Origin: Firmicutes bacterium CAG:170
Lineage (GTDB): Bacteria > Bacillota > Clostridia > Oscillospirales > Oscillospiraceae
Assembly: GCA_000436735.1 (NCBI GenBank)
Contig: FR887201.1
Location: 1 to 5,888 of the forward strand
Length of the DNA: 5,888 bases
Reading direction: 5' to 3'
This document shows positions 1 to 5,567 of the stretch, in pieces. The notes below the pieces were generated by a model. It was not told where the DNA came from and made no database searches. It saw only the letters and a program-made list of their open reading frames with translations. Positions within the stretch are counted from its first letter, which is position 1. Each line of letters opens with the position of its first letter. The translations under genes and the position numbers were made by a program.

Positions 1-29
1 TCATACGAGAAAGAAAGCGGGGTTGAAAA
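1..29. repeat. Dispersed intergenic repeat, partial copy downstream of gyrB
   Basis: These 29 bases match 2989-3017 at 28 of 29 positions (C instead of T at base 6). The other copy lies at the same kind of site, just downstream of recF. There the sequence forms one arm of a 30-base perfect palindrome plus its flank. Here the window begins inside the palindrome, so only the right arm (GAGAAAGAAAGC) and the flank GGGGTTGAAAA are present. The other arm is expected just outside the window. It could be a small non-coding mobile repeat or a recurrent gene-end module. Confidence 0.75.
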
Positions 30-74
30 CGCCTTAATGGAGGCATCCCGCACGCTAAGTGCGCAAAGAGCCTC

Positions 75-93
75 CCGCGTCCTCCGGACGCGG
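75..93 (-). terminator. Hairpin just after the gyrB stop codon
   Basis: Five bases past the gyrB TAA, the minus strand reads CCGCGTCC, GGA, GGACGCGG. This is a perfect 8-bp stem with a 3-base loop. It is followed by GAGGCTCTTTG, which is only weakly T-rich, so this is not a textbook intrinsic terminator. It may instead be a 3' mRNA-stabilising hairpin or a boundary before gyrA, which usually follows gyrB but lies outside the window. Smaller potential hairpins follow at 32-45 and 51-63. Confidence 0.45.
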
Positions 94-98
94 TCGCA

Positions 99-2054
99 TT
101 AAATGTCCAGATTCACGACATACTTGGCGTTCTCTTCGATAAATTCCTTGCGCGGCTCGACGGCCTCGCCCATGAGGACGGTAAAGATCTGATCCGCGGC
201 CACGGCGTCCTCGAGCGTGATGCGCCGGAGGGTACGGGTCGTGGGGTCCATGGTCGTCTCCCACAGCTCGTGCGGGTTCATCTCGCCAAGGCCCTTGAAG
301 CGGGAGATATCGACCTTCGCGTTGGGATTGTCGGCGCGAAGCTCGGCGGAAATTTTATCACGCTCCGGCTCGGAATAGGCCACGCGCGTGGTCTTGCCGC
401 GCGTGAGCTTGAACAGCGGCGGCACGGCGGAATAGACATAGCCCTGCTCGATCAGCGGCCGCATGAAGCGGAAGAAGAACGTCAGCAGAAGCGTCCGGAT
501 ATGCGAGCCGTCCACATCGGCATCGGCCATGATGATGATCTTGTGATAGCGGAGCTTTTCGAGGTTGAACTCGTCGCCGATACCGGCGCCGAGCGCCGTA
601 ATGACCGGCTGGAGCTTGTCGTTGCCGTAGACCTTATCGGCGCGGGCCTTTTCGACGTTCAGCATCTTGCCCCAGAGGGGAAGGATGGCCTGGAAGCGCG
701 AGTCACGGCCCTGTGTGGCCGAGCCGCCTGCGGAGTCGCCCTCGACGATGTAAATTTCGGTGAGCGCCGGGTCGCGGTCGTTGCAGTCGCGGAGCTTGTC
801 CGGCATCTGACCGGATTCGAGTCCCGTCTTGCGGCGGATGGCCTCACGGGCCTTTCTGGCCGCCTCACGCGCACGGTTGGCCATCATGGCCTTTTCGAGG
901 ATGATTTTGCCGACCGCCGGATTTTCCTCAAGGAATTCCGTCAGCTGCGCCGTCACGATGGAGCTGACGAGTGCGCGCATGGAGGCGTTGCCGAGCTTGG
1001 CCTTGGTCTGGCCCTCGAACTGCGCGTCGGTCAGCTTGACGGACACGATGGCCGTCAGGCCCTCGCGCACGTCGTCGCCGGAGACCTTGTCATCCGGCTT
1101 GATGTAGCCCTTTTTCAGACCGTAGGCGTTGAGCACGTTCGTGAGCGCCCGCTTGAAGCCCTCCTCGTGCATGCCGCCCTCCGGCGTATGGATGTCGTTT
1201 GCAAAGGAAACGATTGTCTCGGCGAAGCCGTCGTTATACTGCATGGCGACCTCCGCCGTGGCATCGTCCTTCTGACCGGCCATATAGATGACCTGCTCAT
1301 GGATGGGCGTCTTGTGGCGGTTATACCATGCAGCAAACTCGCGGATGCCGCCCTCGTAGCACATGGAGTCGTAGCGCTCCTTCTCCGGCTTGTCCGCCGA
1401 TTCCGGGCGCTTGTCCTCGATGGTGATGTGCAGGCCCGCGTTCAAAAACGCCTGCTCGCGCATCCGCGTATGGAGCGTCTCATAGTCGTACTCCAGCGTG
1501 TCAAACATCTGGCCGTCGGGCTTGAAGGTGACCTTCGTGCCGTGCTGATTGGTCGTGCCGACGACGCGCATTTCCTGGGTAATATGGCCGCGCGAGAACT
1601 TCATCTGATAGATCTTGCCGTCGCGGCTGACCTCGACCTCGAGCCATTCGGACAGCGCGTTGACGACCGACGCGCCGACGCCATGCAGGCCGCCGGAAAC
1701 CTTATAGCCTCCGCCGCCGAACTTGCCGCCCGCGTGCAGGACGGTATAGACGACCTCGAGCGCGGGCTTGCCGGTCTGCTGCTGGATATCGACCGGAATG
1801 CCGCGGCCGTCGTCCGTGACGGTGATGGTGTTGCCGGGGTTGATGGTCACGCGGATGTGCTTGCAGTAGCCGGCCAGCGCCTCGTCCACGGCATTGTCCA
1901 CGATCTCATACACCAGATGGTGCAGACCGGAAACGCTGGTCGAGCCGATGTACATGCCCGGGCGCTTGCGGACGGCCTCAAGGCCCTCGAGCACCTGGAT
2001 CTGACTGGCGTCATACTCCGTTTCCACGATGTCATTTCTGATTTCTTCACTCAT
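99..2054 (-). CDS. gyrB: DNA gyrase subunit B (ATPase and Toprim subunit)
   Basis: GyrB is the ATPase half of the A2B2 type II topoisomerase that introduces negative supercoils ahead of replication forks. The product is 651 aa. The N-terminal GHKL ATPase domain shows E50 and N54 in the VYEIVDNAVDEALAG motif, DDGRGIP (81-87) and the lid GGLHGVGAS (121-129). The transducer domain ends in the QTK loop (349-351). The Toprim domain shows EGDSAGG (438-444) with E438, and DADVDGSH (511-518) with D511 and D513, the metal-binding acids. RFKGLGEMNPHELWETTMDP lies near 585-604. The length fits Gram-positive GyrB, which lacks the roughly 170-residue insertion of the enterobacterial protein. The start at 2054 is chosen over an upstream in-frame ATG at 2072 because AAAGGAG sits 7 bases before it. 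R144 aligns with E. coli R136, the usual aminocoumarin contact, so no change is seen there. gyrB follows remB by 34 bases and is probably co-transcribed with it. Confidence 0.98.
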   Translation of the reverse strand: MSEEIRNDIVETEYDASQIQVLEGLEAVRKRPGMYIGSTSVSGLHHLVYEIVDNAVDEALAGYCKHIRVTINPGNTITVTDDGRGIPVDIQQQTGKPALEVVYTVLHAGGKFGGGGYKVSGGLHGVGASVVNALSEWLEVEVSRDGKIYQMKFSRGHITQEMRVVGTTNQHGTKVTFKPDGQMFDTLEYDYETLHTRMREQAFLNAGLHITIEDKRPESADKPEKERYDSMCYEGGIREFAAWYNRHKTPIHEQVIYMAGQKDDATAEVAMQYNDGFAETIVSFANDIHTPEGGMHEEGFKRALTNVLNAYGLKKGYIKPDDKVSGDDVREGLTAIVSVKLTDAQFEGQTKAKLGNASMRALVSSIVTAQLTEFLEENPAVGKIILEKAMMANRAREAARKAREAIRRKTGLESGQMPDKLRDCNDRDPALTEIYIVEGDSAGGSATQGRDSRFQAILPLWGKMLNVEKARADKVYGNDKLQPVITALGAGIGDEFNLEKLRYHKIIIMADADVDGSHIRTLLLTFFFRFMRPLIEQGYVYSAVPPLFKLTRGKTTRVAYSEPERDKISAELRADNPNAKVDISRFKGLGEMNPHELWETTMDPTTRTLRRITLEDAVAADQIFTVLMGEAVEPRKEFIEENAKYVVNLDI

Positions 2055-2061
2055 AGAGAAA

Positions 2062-2068
2062 CTCCTTT
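2062..2068 (-). promoter_or_regulatory. Ribosome binding site of gyrB
   Basis: The minus strand reads AAAGGAG, then 7 bases, then ATG at 2054. This strong Shine-Dalgarno match decides the gyrB start. The alternative ATG at 2072 overlaps this region and would place the Shine-Dalgarno inside the gene. Confidence 0.85.
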
Positions 2069-2088
2069 GCATGAAAAGAGATGTTTGC

Positions 2089-2340
2089 TTACTCCTCCGC
2101 CATGCGCCTTTGCAGCACAGCGGCGTTGGCCCGGGTCAGATAGACGCGCTGCTCGCCGTATTCCTGCGTCAGAACGAAGGATTTCGGCAGCTCGTCCGCC
2201 GCGTCCACGGCCTGCCCGTTTTTTTCGGCCTGCGCGAGAAATTCCCGCGTCCGCGCCGACCATGATGTATTGTCCAAGTCAAATACGCCGATCACGGCGC
2301 TGTCCCGGACGGAAAAATCCAACCCAATGGGGATGTACAT
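2089..2340 (-). CDS. remB: RemB-like extracellular matrix regulator (DUF370 family)
   Basis: The product is 83 aa and resembles the DUF370/RemA-RemB family. In Bacillus, RemA is a DNA-binding activator of biofilm matrix genes, and RemB (formerly YaaB) is its relative encoded between recF and gyrB. The family features visible are the start MYIPIGLDFSV, the central block VIGVFDLDNTSWSARTREFL and the conserved LPKSFVLT segment (51-58) followed by a VYLTRANAAVLQRR tail. The same frame is open far upstream, to 2736, but that extension is low-complexity and runs through palindromic repeats. The ATG at 2340 has a GGAGG 8 bases upstream and gives the family's usual length. Position between recF and gyrB supports the call. 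The DNA targets in this organism cannot be inferred, and a matrix role is only assumed from Bacillus. Confidence 0.9.
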   Translation of the reverse strand: MYIPIGLDFSVRDSAVIGVFDLDNTSWSARTREFLAQAEKNGQAVDAADELPKSFVLTQEYGEQRVYLTRANAAVLQRRMAEE

Positions 2341-2345
2341 AATTT

Positions 2346-2358
2346 CTGCCTCCGGCAG
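2346..2358 (-). promoter_or_regulatory. remB ribosome binding site inside a small hairpin
   Basis: The minus strand reads CTGCC, GGA, GGCAG. The Shine-Dalgarno GGAGG (2349-2353) forms the loop and part of the 3' arm of a perfect 5-bp stem, ending 8 bases before the remB ATG. Folding would partly hide the site and could modulate translation. The stem is short, so the effect may be small. Confidence 0.5.
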
Positions 2359-2371
2359 TCGTATTTTTGCA

Positions 2372-2430
2372 TTCGTATGCGCCGAAGGCGCAGTGGAATT
2401 TGGCGCGCCGTCACCGCCGCTCCGCGGGCC
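2372..2430. repeat. Dispersed GC-rich intergenic repeat, copy upstream of remB
   Basis: This 59-base stretch aligns without gaps to 5830-5888, with 48 of 59 positions identical by my count. The last 16 bases (CCGCCGCTCCGCGGGCC region) are identical. Each copy holds a hairpin GCGCC, 3-base loop, GGCGC (here 2379-2391 with loop GAA). Most differences fall outside the stem. Neither copy contains a convincing gene, so this looks like a short non-coding repeat element in intergenic DNA. It merges at its right end into the palindromic tandem units that start at 2429. Confidence 0.8.
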
Positions 2431-2498
2431 ATATCTTTTCCCTCTTGCGGCAGAAGATATGGAACATATCTTTTCCCTCTTGCGGGAAAAGATATGGA
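2429..2498. repeat. Two tandem 35-base palindromic units
   Basis: The unit beginning CATATCTTTTCCCTCTTGCGG occurs at 2430 and again at 2465, a period of 35. Each unit is itself an inverted repeat. The second is perfect: CATATCTTTTCCC (2465-2477) and GGGAAAAGATATG (2484-2496), a 13-bp stem with a 6-base loop TCTTGC. The first pairs CCATATCTT (2429-2437) with AAGATATGG (2454-2462), with a wobble and a mismatch further in. If transcribed toward remB, these would form strong successive hairpins in its leader. They could also be a REP-like or MITE-like element. Confidence 0.85.
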
Positions 2499-2830
2499 AG
2501 AAAAGGGCGCTGGAGACGCGAAATAGCGCTGTCGCGCAGAAAAAACTTGTCGTTACGTTGTGCGTGTTGTCGTTACGCCGTCCGTAGTCCAAACGCCCTT
2601 TGGGCGGCCGTCTGATTGGGCTTCCCGAGCGCACAACATGCCATACAGATCGTTCTGTTCGCGCCCGTTGAATATTTGACGTATGGAAAACGAAAGGCCG
2701 TAACGCAGCAAGCTCTGCCGTGCATATCGCGCACAAACAAACTGCCGTTCAAATCACAGCCAAAACAGCCGCAGAGTATTTCGATGACCTCGCCGGTCTA
2801 TCCAATACGCATCTGTAGTGCGTTTTGTTG
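2499..2830. other. Gene-free intergenic stretch with no assigned function
   Basis: No gene is convincing on either strand. The base composition is less GC-rich than in the flanking genes. Visible items are an 11-base direct repeat TTGTCGTTACG (2547-2557 and 2567-2577, period 20) and a hairpin CGCCC, TTT, GGGCG (2594-2606). There is also an open frame without a start at 2672-2818 on the plus strand. I looked for a minus-strand promoter for remB-gyrB and found no good paired -35/-10, although one is expected somewhere here. Confidence 0.6.
2672..2818 (+). pseudogene. Possible gene remnant, 48 codons without a start
   Basis: Between an in-frame TGA at 2669 and a TAG at 2816 the plus strand is open for 48 codons, with no ATG. 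The end of the translation (TAAEYFDDLAGLSNTHL) looks more protein-like than random sequence. It does not match any family I recognise. It could be the decayed 3' end of an inserted gene or pure chance. At this length chance is quite possible. Confidence 0.15.
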
Positions 2831-2871
2831 ATTTGAAATAACCCCTGCACAAACCAAGCCCCGGGGAAAAT

Positions 2872-2903
2872 CCAAGGAAGGGGGGCCGCAGCCCCCTTCT
2901 TGG
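2872..2903. terminator. Terminator-like hairpin, usable on both strands
   Basis: CCAA (one bulged G) GAAGGGGGGC pairs with GCCCCCTTCTTGG around a CGCA loop. This is a GC-rich stem of about 13 bp with two bulged G residues. The plus strand continues TCGTTTT, and the minus strand continues ATTTTCC. Both tails are moderately T-rich, so it could stop transcription from recF on the minus strand and anything from the plus strand. It is the second strong hairpin downstream of recF. Confidence 0.5.
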
Positions 2904-2920
2904 TCGTTTTAAGGGGGATT

Positions 2921-2952
2921 GTCAAGGGGGAGAATCGAAACTCCCCCTTGAC
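2921..2952. terminator. Perfect 12-bp hairpin downstream of recF
   Basis: GTCAAGGGGGAG (2921-2932) and CTCCCCCTTGAC (2941-2952) form a perfect stem around an 8-base loop. The T-rich tail TATTCTTTCTTTC lies on the plus strand. The minus-strand tail is AATCCCCCTTAAAA and has no T run. As an intrinsic terminator it would therefore work better for plus-strand transcription, although recF, the nearest gene, is on the minus strand. It may be part of the repeat module that starts at 2978. Confidence 0.5.
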
Positions 2953-2977
2953 TATTCTTTCTTTCGACCGTCAACGG

Positions 2978-3017
2978 CGCTTTCTTTCTCATATGAGAAA
3001 GAAAGCGGGGTTGAAAA
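2978..3017. repeat. 30-base perfect palindrome and flank, dispersed repeat copy downstream of recF
   Basis: Bases 2978-3007 form a perfect palindrome, with left arm CGCTTTCTTTCTCAT and right arm its exact complement. The right arm and following flank (2989-3017) recur at 1-29, downstream of gyrB, with one difference in 29. Two copies at equivalent gene-end positions argue for a repeat family rather than a gene-specific signal. The cruciform potential is high, but there is no loop, so an RNA hairpin would have to open the central bases. Confidence 0.8.
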
Positions 3018-3024
3018 GCTCTTT

Positions 3025-3037
3025 CGGAAGCCTTCCG
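3025..3037 (-). terminator. Short hairpin abutting the recF stop codon
   Basis: The minus strand reads TAA, then CGGAAGGCTTCCG, then AAAGAGCTTTTC. The 13 bases form a CGGAA/TTCCG stem with a 3-base loop directly after the recF stop. The tail has only four T residues after a gap, so this is a weak terminator candidate at most. Confidence 0.35.
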
Positions 3038-4138
3038 TTAAATCAACTCCCCGTCCCGGATGAGCATGACCTTCCCCAGCCCCGTAAGCCGGTCGGTCTC
3101 GCAGCAGGTGATGAGCACCTGCCCGGTGCGGATCTGATTGAGCACGAAGTCCTGCCGCTTGGCGTCCAGCTCCGAGAGCACGTCATCCAGGAGCAGCAGC
3201 GGCTCTTCGCCGGTATCCCGGCGCATCAGCTCGCGTTCGGCAAGCTTGAGGCTGATGGACGCGGTGCGCGTCTGGCCCTGCGAGCCGTAGCTCTTGACGG
3301 GTCGATCATTGATGAACGTTTCAAAATCGTCCTTATGCGGGCCGGTCAGGCACTGTCCGGCGTCGATCTCCGCGCGCTCATGGCGCTTCTGATGCTCAAA
3401 AATGCGCTCGAAAAGCGTTTTCTGGTCGGCAAACGGATCATCGATCGTGGAGACGGTCTGATAGGAGAGCGTCAGCCGTTCCTGACCGCCGGAAAATTCG
3501 GAATGATATTCTGCTGCCGCTTCGGCAAGCTTTTTGAGATAACGCGCACGATAGGACACGATGACGGCCCCCACCTGCGCCATGCGCAGGCTGAATTCCG
3601 GCAGAGGCTCCAGCAGCGACGGCATTTCGTGCCAGTCCTTCAGGATCCGGCTCTTGCTGTCGAGCAGCTTCGTATATTCCGCCAGTGCGCGGGCGTAGTT
3701 CGGCCGCAGCTGGCACAGTGCCGTATCGATGAGCTTCCGCCGGGCGGCGGCACCGCCCTTGAGAACCTGAAGCTCCTCCGGACAGAATAAAACCGTCGTC
3801 AGAAGCCCGTCGAGGGCCGCTGCGGTCTTTTGCTTGACCCCGCCGACGTAGATCTGCCTCGGACGCCTTCCGGCGAAAATCACGGCGCGAGCGGTCTGCT
3901 GACGCCCGGCCGAGAAAAGCTCTGCGCTCAGGTCGGCAAAATCGGCCCCGAAGCGCACCAGCTCCTGCGGACGCGCGGTGCGGAAGCTCCGGCCTGTGGA
4001 TAAATACGCGACGGCCTCGAGCAGATTGGTCTTGCCCTGTGCGTTCTCGCCGAGGATCAGATTGACGCCCGGCACGAACTGCGCCTCGAGGTGCGCATAA
4101 TTTCGGAAATCATAGAGCGTGAGTGCGTCAAGCCTCAT
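3038..4138 (-). CDS. recF: DNA replication and repair protein RecF
   Basis: RecF is an SMC-like ABC ATPase. With RecO and RecR it helps load RecA at single-strand gaps and stalled forks. The product is 366 aa, normal for the family. The N-terminal LYDFRNYAHLEAQF leads to Walker A GENAQGKT (30-37) and the RecF-typical YLSTGRSFR. The ABC signature region has SQGQ (286-289) in YGSQGQTRTASISLKLAE. Walker B is LLLLDDVLSELD (314-325), containing D318-D319 and the D-loop. The start ATG at 4138 lies inside the 3' end of yaaA (11-base overlap), with CGGGAG 6 bases upstream, so translation is probably coupled. The gene is intact. A perfect DnaA box is embedded in its coding sequence. It is followed by a long repeat-rich gap rather than directly by remB. 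Confidence 0.97.
   Translation of the reverse strand: MRLDALTLYDFRNYAHLEAQFVPGVNLILGENAQGKTNLLEAVAYLSTGRSFRTARPQELVRFGADFADLSAELFSAGRQQTARAVIFAGRRPRQIYVGGVKQKTAAALDGLLTTVLFCPEELQVLKGGAAARRKLIDTALCQLRPNYARALAEYTKLLDSKSRILKDWHEMPSLLEPLPEFSLRMAQVGAVIVSYRARYLKKLAEAAAEYHSEFSGGQERLTLSYQTVSTIDDPFADQKTLFERIFEHQKRHERAEIDAGQCLTGPHKDDFETFINDRPVKSYGSQGQTRTASISLKLAERELMRRDTGEEPLLLLDDVLSELDAKRQDFVLNQIRTGQVLITCCETDRLTGLGKVMLIRDGELI
3995..4003 (-). promoter_or_regulatory. Perfect DnaA box inside recF
   Basis: The minus strand reads TTATCCACA, the consensus DnaA-binding 9-mer, encoding Leu-Ser-Thr of the conserved YLSTGRSF segment of RecF. It lies about 1.6 kb from the origin boxes. The Leu codon is TTA, unusual in this GC-rich gene (I found one other in recF). 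Binding is not shown; the match may reflect codon chance. Confidence 0.5.
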
Positions 4139-4385
4139 GCGCGTCTCCCGTGACCTTCCACGAATTTCCCATGAATGTTACCGTATCGCCGGGACGCAGC
4201 TTTTTGCCGCGCATCGTGCAGACCTCTCCGTTGACCTGCACCTCTCCCTCCTGAATGAGATTCTTGGCCATGCCGCCGGAGCCGACGGCATTGACGAATT
4301 TCAGGAAGTCCTGCAATTTGATAAATTCCGTGGTGATCGGAATTTCTTCCACATGCTCCTGCTTTTTTGTAACTCTGACCTTCAT
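4128..4385 (-). CDS. yaaA: S4-domain RNA-binding protein, YaaA type
   Basis: The 85-aa product carries a single S4 RNA-binding domain. The segment EFIKLQDFLKFVNAVGSGGMAKNLIQEGEVQVNG (about 20-53) is the typical S4 helix-turn-strand core. The following GKKLRPGDTVTF (60-71) completes the fold. The protein is a little longer than the roughly 70-80 residues usual for stand-alone YaaA proteins, because of a short N-terminal stretch and the tail WKVTGDAHEA. YaaA lies between dnaN and recF in many Bacillota and has been linked to ribosome biology, but its exact role is not fixed. It starts one base after the dnaN stop and overlaps recF by 11 bases, so the three form one operon. The Shine-Dalgarno is weak (AAGGCAGG within the end of dnaN), consistent with translation coupled to dnaN. 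Confidence 0.92.
   Translation of the reverse strand: MKVRVTKKQEHVEEIPITTEFIKLQDFLKFVNAVGSGGMAKNLIQEGEVQVNGEVCTMRGKKLRPGDTVTFMGNSWKVTGDAHEA
4145..4150 (-). promoter_or_regulatory. Ribosome binding site of recF
   Basis: CGGGAG on the minus strand, 6 bases before the recF ATG and within the yaaA coding sequence. It supports the start at 4138 despite the overlap. Confidence 0.6.
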
Positions 4386-4386
4386 A

Positions 4387-5507
4387 TTATTCGCCTGCCT
4401 TCAGCCGGACGGGAAGCACCATGTAGCTGAACTTGCCGCTTCCGTCGCAGGGATTGAGCACGATGGGGCTCAGGCCGTTGATAAGCTCGAGCGAGACCTC
4501 CGGCGTCGGCACTGCGCGCAGCGCGTCGAGCAGATACCGGCTGGGGGCGACGTGAAGCCGATCTCCAGATCCTTGCCGTCTCCGGCGGTCGAGCACATAT
4601 CATGTGCTTCGCCGATGGTCGATGTCGTGCGGAAGTCCGCCGTGTTGTGTCCGAAGGTGCAGCGCACCGGGCTTTTGATCTTTTCCGAGATGACGAGGCT
4701 TACGCGCTCGATGGAATCCGTCACCTCGCGGACGTTGGCCGCGACCTTAATGGGATTGTTCTGCGGCAGAACGCGCCGCCAGTCGAGGAATTCGCCCTCC
4801 AGAATGCGGCAGACGAGCGTCGCGTCGCCGATCATGAAGAGGATATGCTTTGTTCCGAGGTAGATCACGGCGGGATCGTCGGTATCGTCGAGAATTTTCT
4901 CGACCTCCTTCAGCGCCGCCGCCGGCGCGACGAATTTGACCGTCCGCTCGAGCGGCTGCTCGGGAATGTAGCGCCGGAGCGCCAGACGGTAGCCGTCCAC
5001 GGCCACGACCGTCACGGACTCGTCCGCGATCTCGAACAGACAGCCGGTGTGGATCGGACGCGCCATATTTTCGCTTGCAGAGAAGATCGTTCCGGAGATC
5101 ATTTCCCGCAGCTCCCGCTGCGGCACGGGGATGCCCTTTTCCGATTCGACGTCCGGCAGCTCCGGATAGTCCTCCGCCGTCATGGCGGTGATCGTAAACG
5201 AGGAAATGCCGCCGCGGATGGAAACGCGGAAGCTCTCGTCCACGCTGACCGTCACCTCGTCGTCCGGCAGCTTCCGGATGATGTCGAAGAACAGACGTGC
5301 GGGCATGATGCACTCGCCCGGCTCGGCAATGTCGGCGGGAACGCCGACGGTAATGCCCGTCTCCAGATTATATCCCGTCAGCATCACTTTCACACCGGCT
5401 TTCACCAGCAGGCCCTCGAGTGAGGGAATGGCGCTCTTCGGTGCGACGGTACGGGAGGCCACGGAGATGGCCGAAACGAGCAGCGCTTTTTCACAGGTAA
5501 ATTTCAT
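4387..5507 (-). CDS. dnaN: DNA polymerase III beta sliding clamp, with a frameshift near the 3' end
   Basis: DnaN is the dimeric ring clamp that tethers the replicative polymerase to DNA and recruits repair partners. The ATG at 5507 begins MKFTCEKALLVSAISVASRTV, typical of Gram-positive clamps. Domain I runs to about 120, domain II to about 245 (with VVAVDGYRLAL at 168-177, matching the family's conserved DG-RLA), and domain III follows. The first frame is authentic to F318 (codon at 4554-4556), then runs into non-homologous sequence and stops at 4470 (345 aa). The true C-terminus continues in another frame: SRYLLDALRAVPTPEVSLEL through LSPIVLNPCDGSGKFSYMVLPVRLKAGE, ending with TAA at 4387. 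The span is 1121 bases. One added base restores 373 aa, the normal length. Candidate sites are the five-G run at 4543-4547 and the T at 4553. Without the C-terminus the ring would lose the end of domain III and the partner pocket. Since dnaN is essential, a sequencing or assembly error is the likeliest cause. Confidence 0.93.
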
Positions 5508-5514
5508 TCAGGCA

Positions 5515-5521
5515 CCCTCTT
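5515..5521 (-). promoter_or_regulatory. Ribosome binding site of dnaN
   Basis: AAGAGGG on the minus strand, 7 bases before the dnaN ATG. This is a good purine-rich match that supports the start at 5507. Confidence 0.65.
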
Positions 5522-5558
5522 TATCTTAAGATAGATCCTTTCTCTCTAGAGAGATAGG
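5522..5558. repeat. Two palindromes in the dnaN leader
   Basis: TATCTTAAGATA (5522-5533) is a perfect 12-base palindrome. TCTCTCTAGAGAGA (5541-5554) is a perfect 14-base palindrome, extended to 22 bases (5537-5558) with one mismatched pair. They sit between the trio-like origin element and dnaN. That is where the unwinding region lies in Bacillus, and also within any dnaN leader RNA. They could bind a dimeric regulator, form hairpins or be part of the melting region. Confidence 0.6.
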
Positions 5559-5567
5559 AAGAAAAGG

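Noticed and set aside
270..2342. Very long open frame (690 codons) on the plus strand opposite gyrB
   Set aside because: It is antisense to an unmistakable gyrB, with biased His/Arg/Asp/Val-rich composition and no recognisable domain. It arises from the GC-rich third codon positions of gyrB.
2640..2700. Possible sigma-70 promoter around TTGACG (2676-2681)
   Set aside because: No acceptable -10 at proper spacing on the plus strand, and no downstream plus-strand gene.
2341..2736. Upstream in-frame extension of remB (to 215 residues)
   Set aside because: The extra residues are encoded by palindromic repeats and look non-natural. The ATG at 2340 has a good ribosome site and gives the family length.
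2900..3790. Plus-strand open frames opposite recF and through its downstream hairpins
   Set aside because: They are antisense to intact recF, start inside terminator-like hairpins and have no family signature.
4602..5423. Plus-strand frame of 273 codons opposite dnaN
   Set aside because: It is a shadow of dnaN, rich in Arg, His and Asp, with no domain visible.
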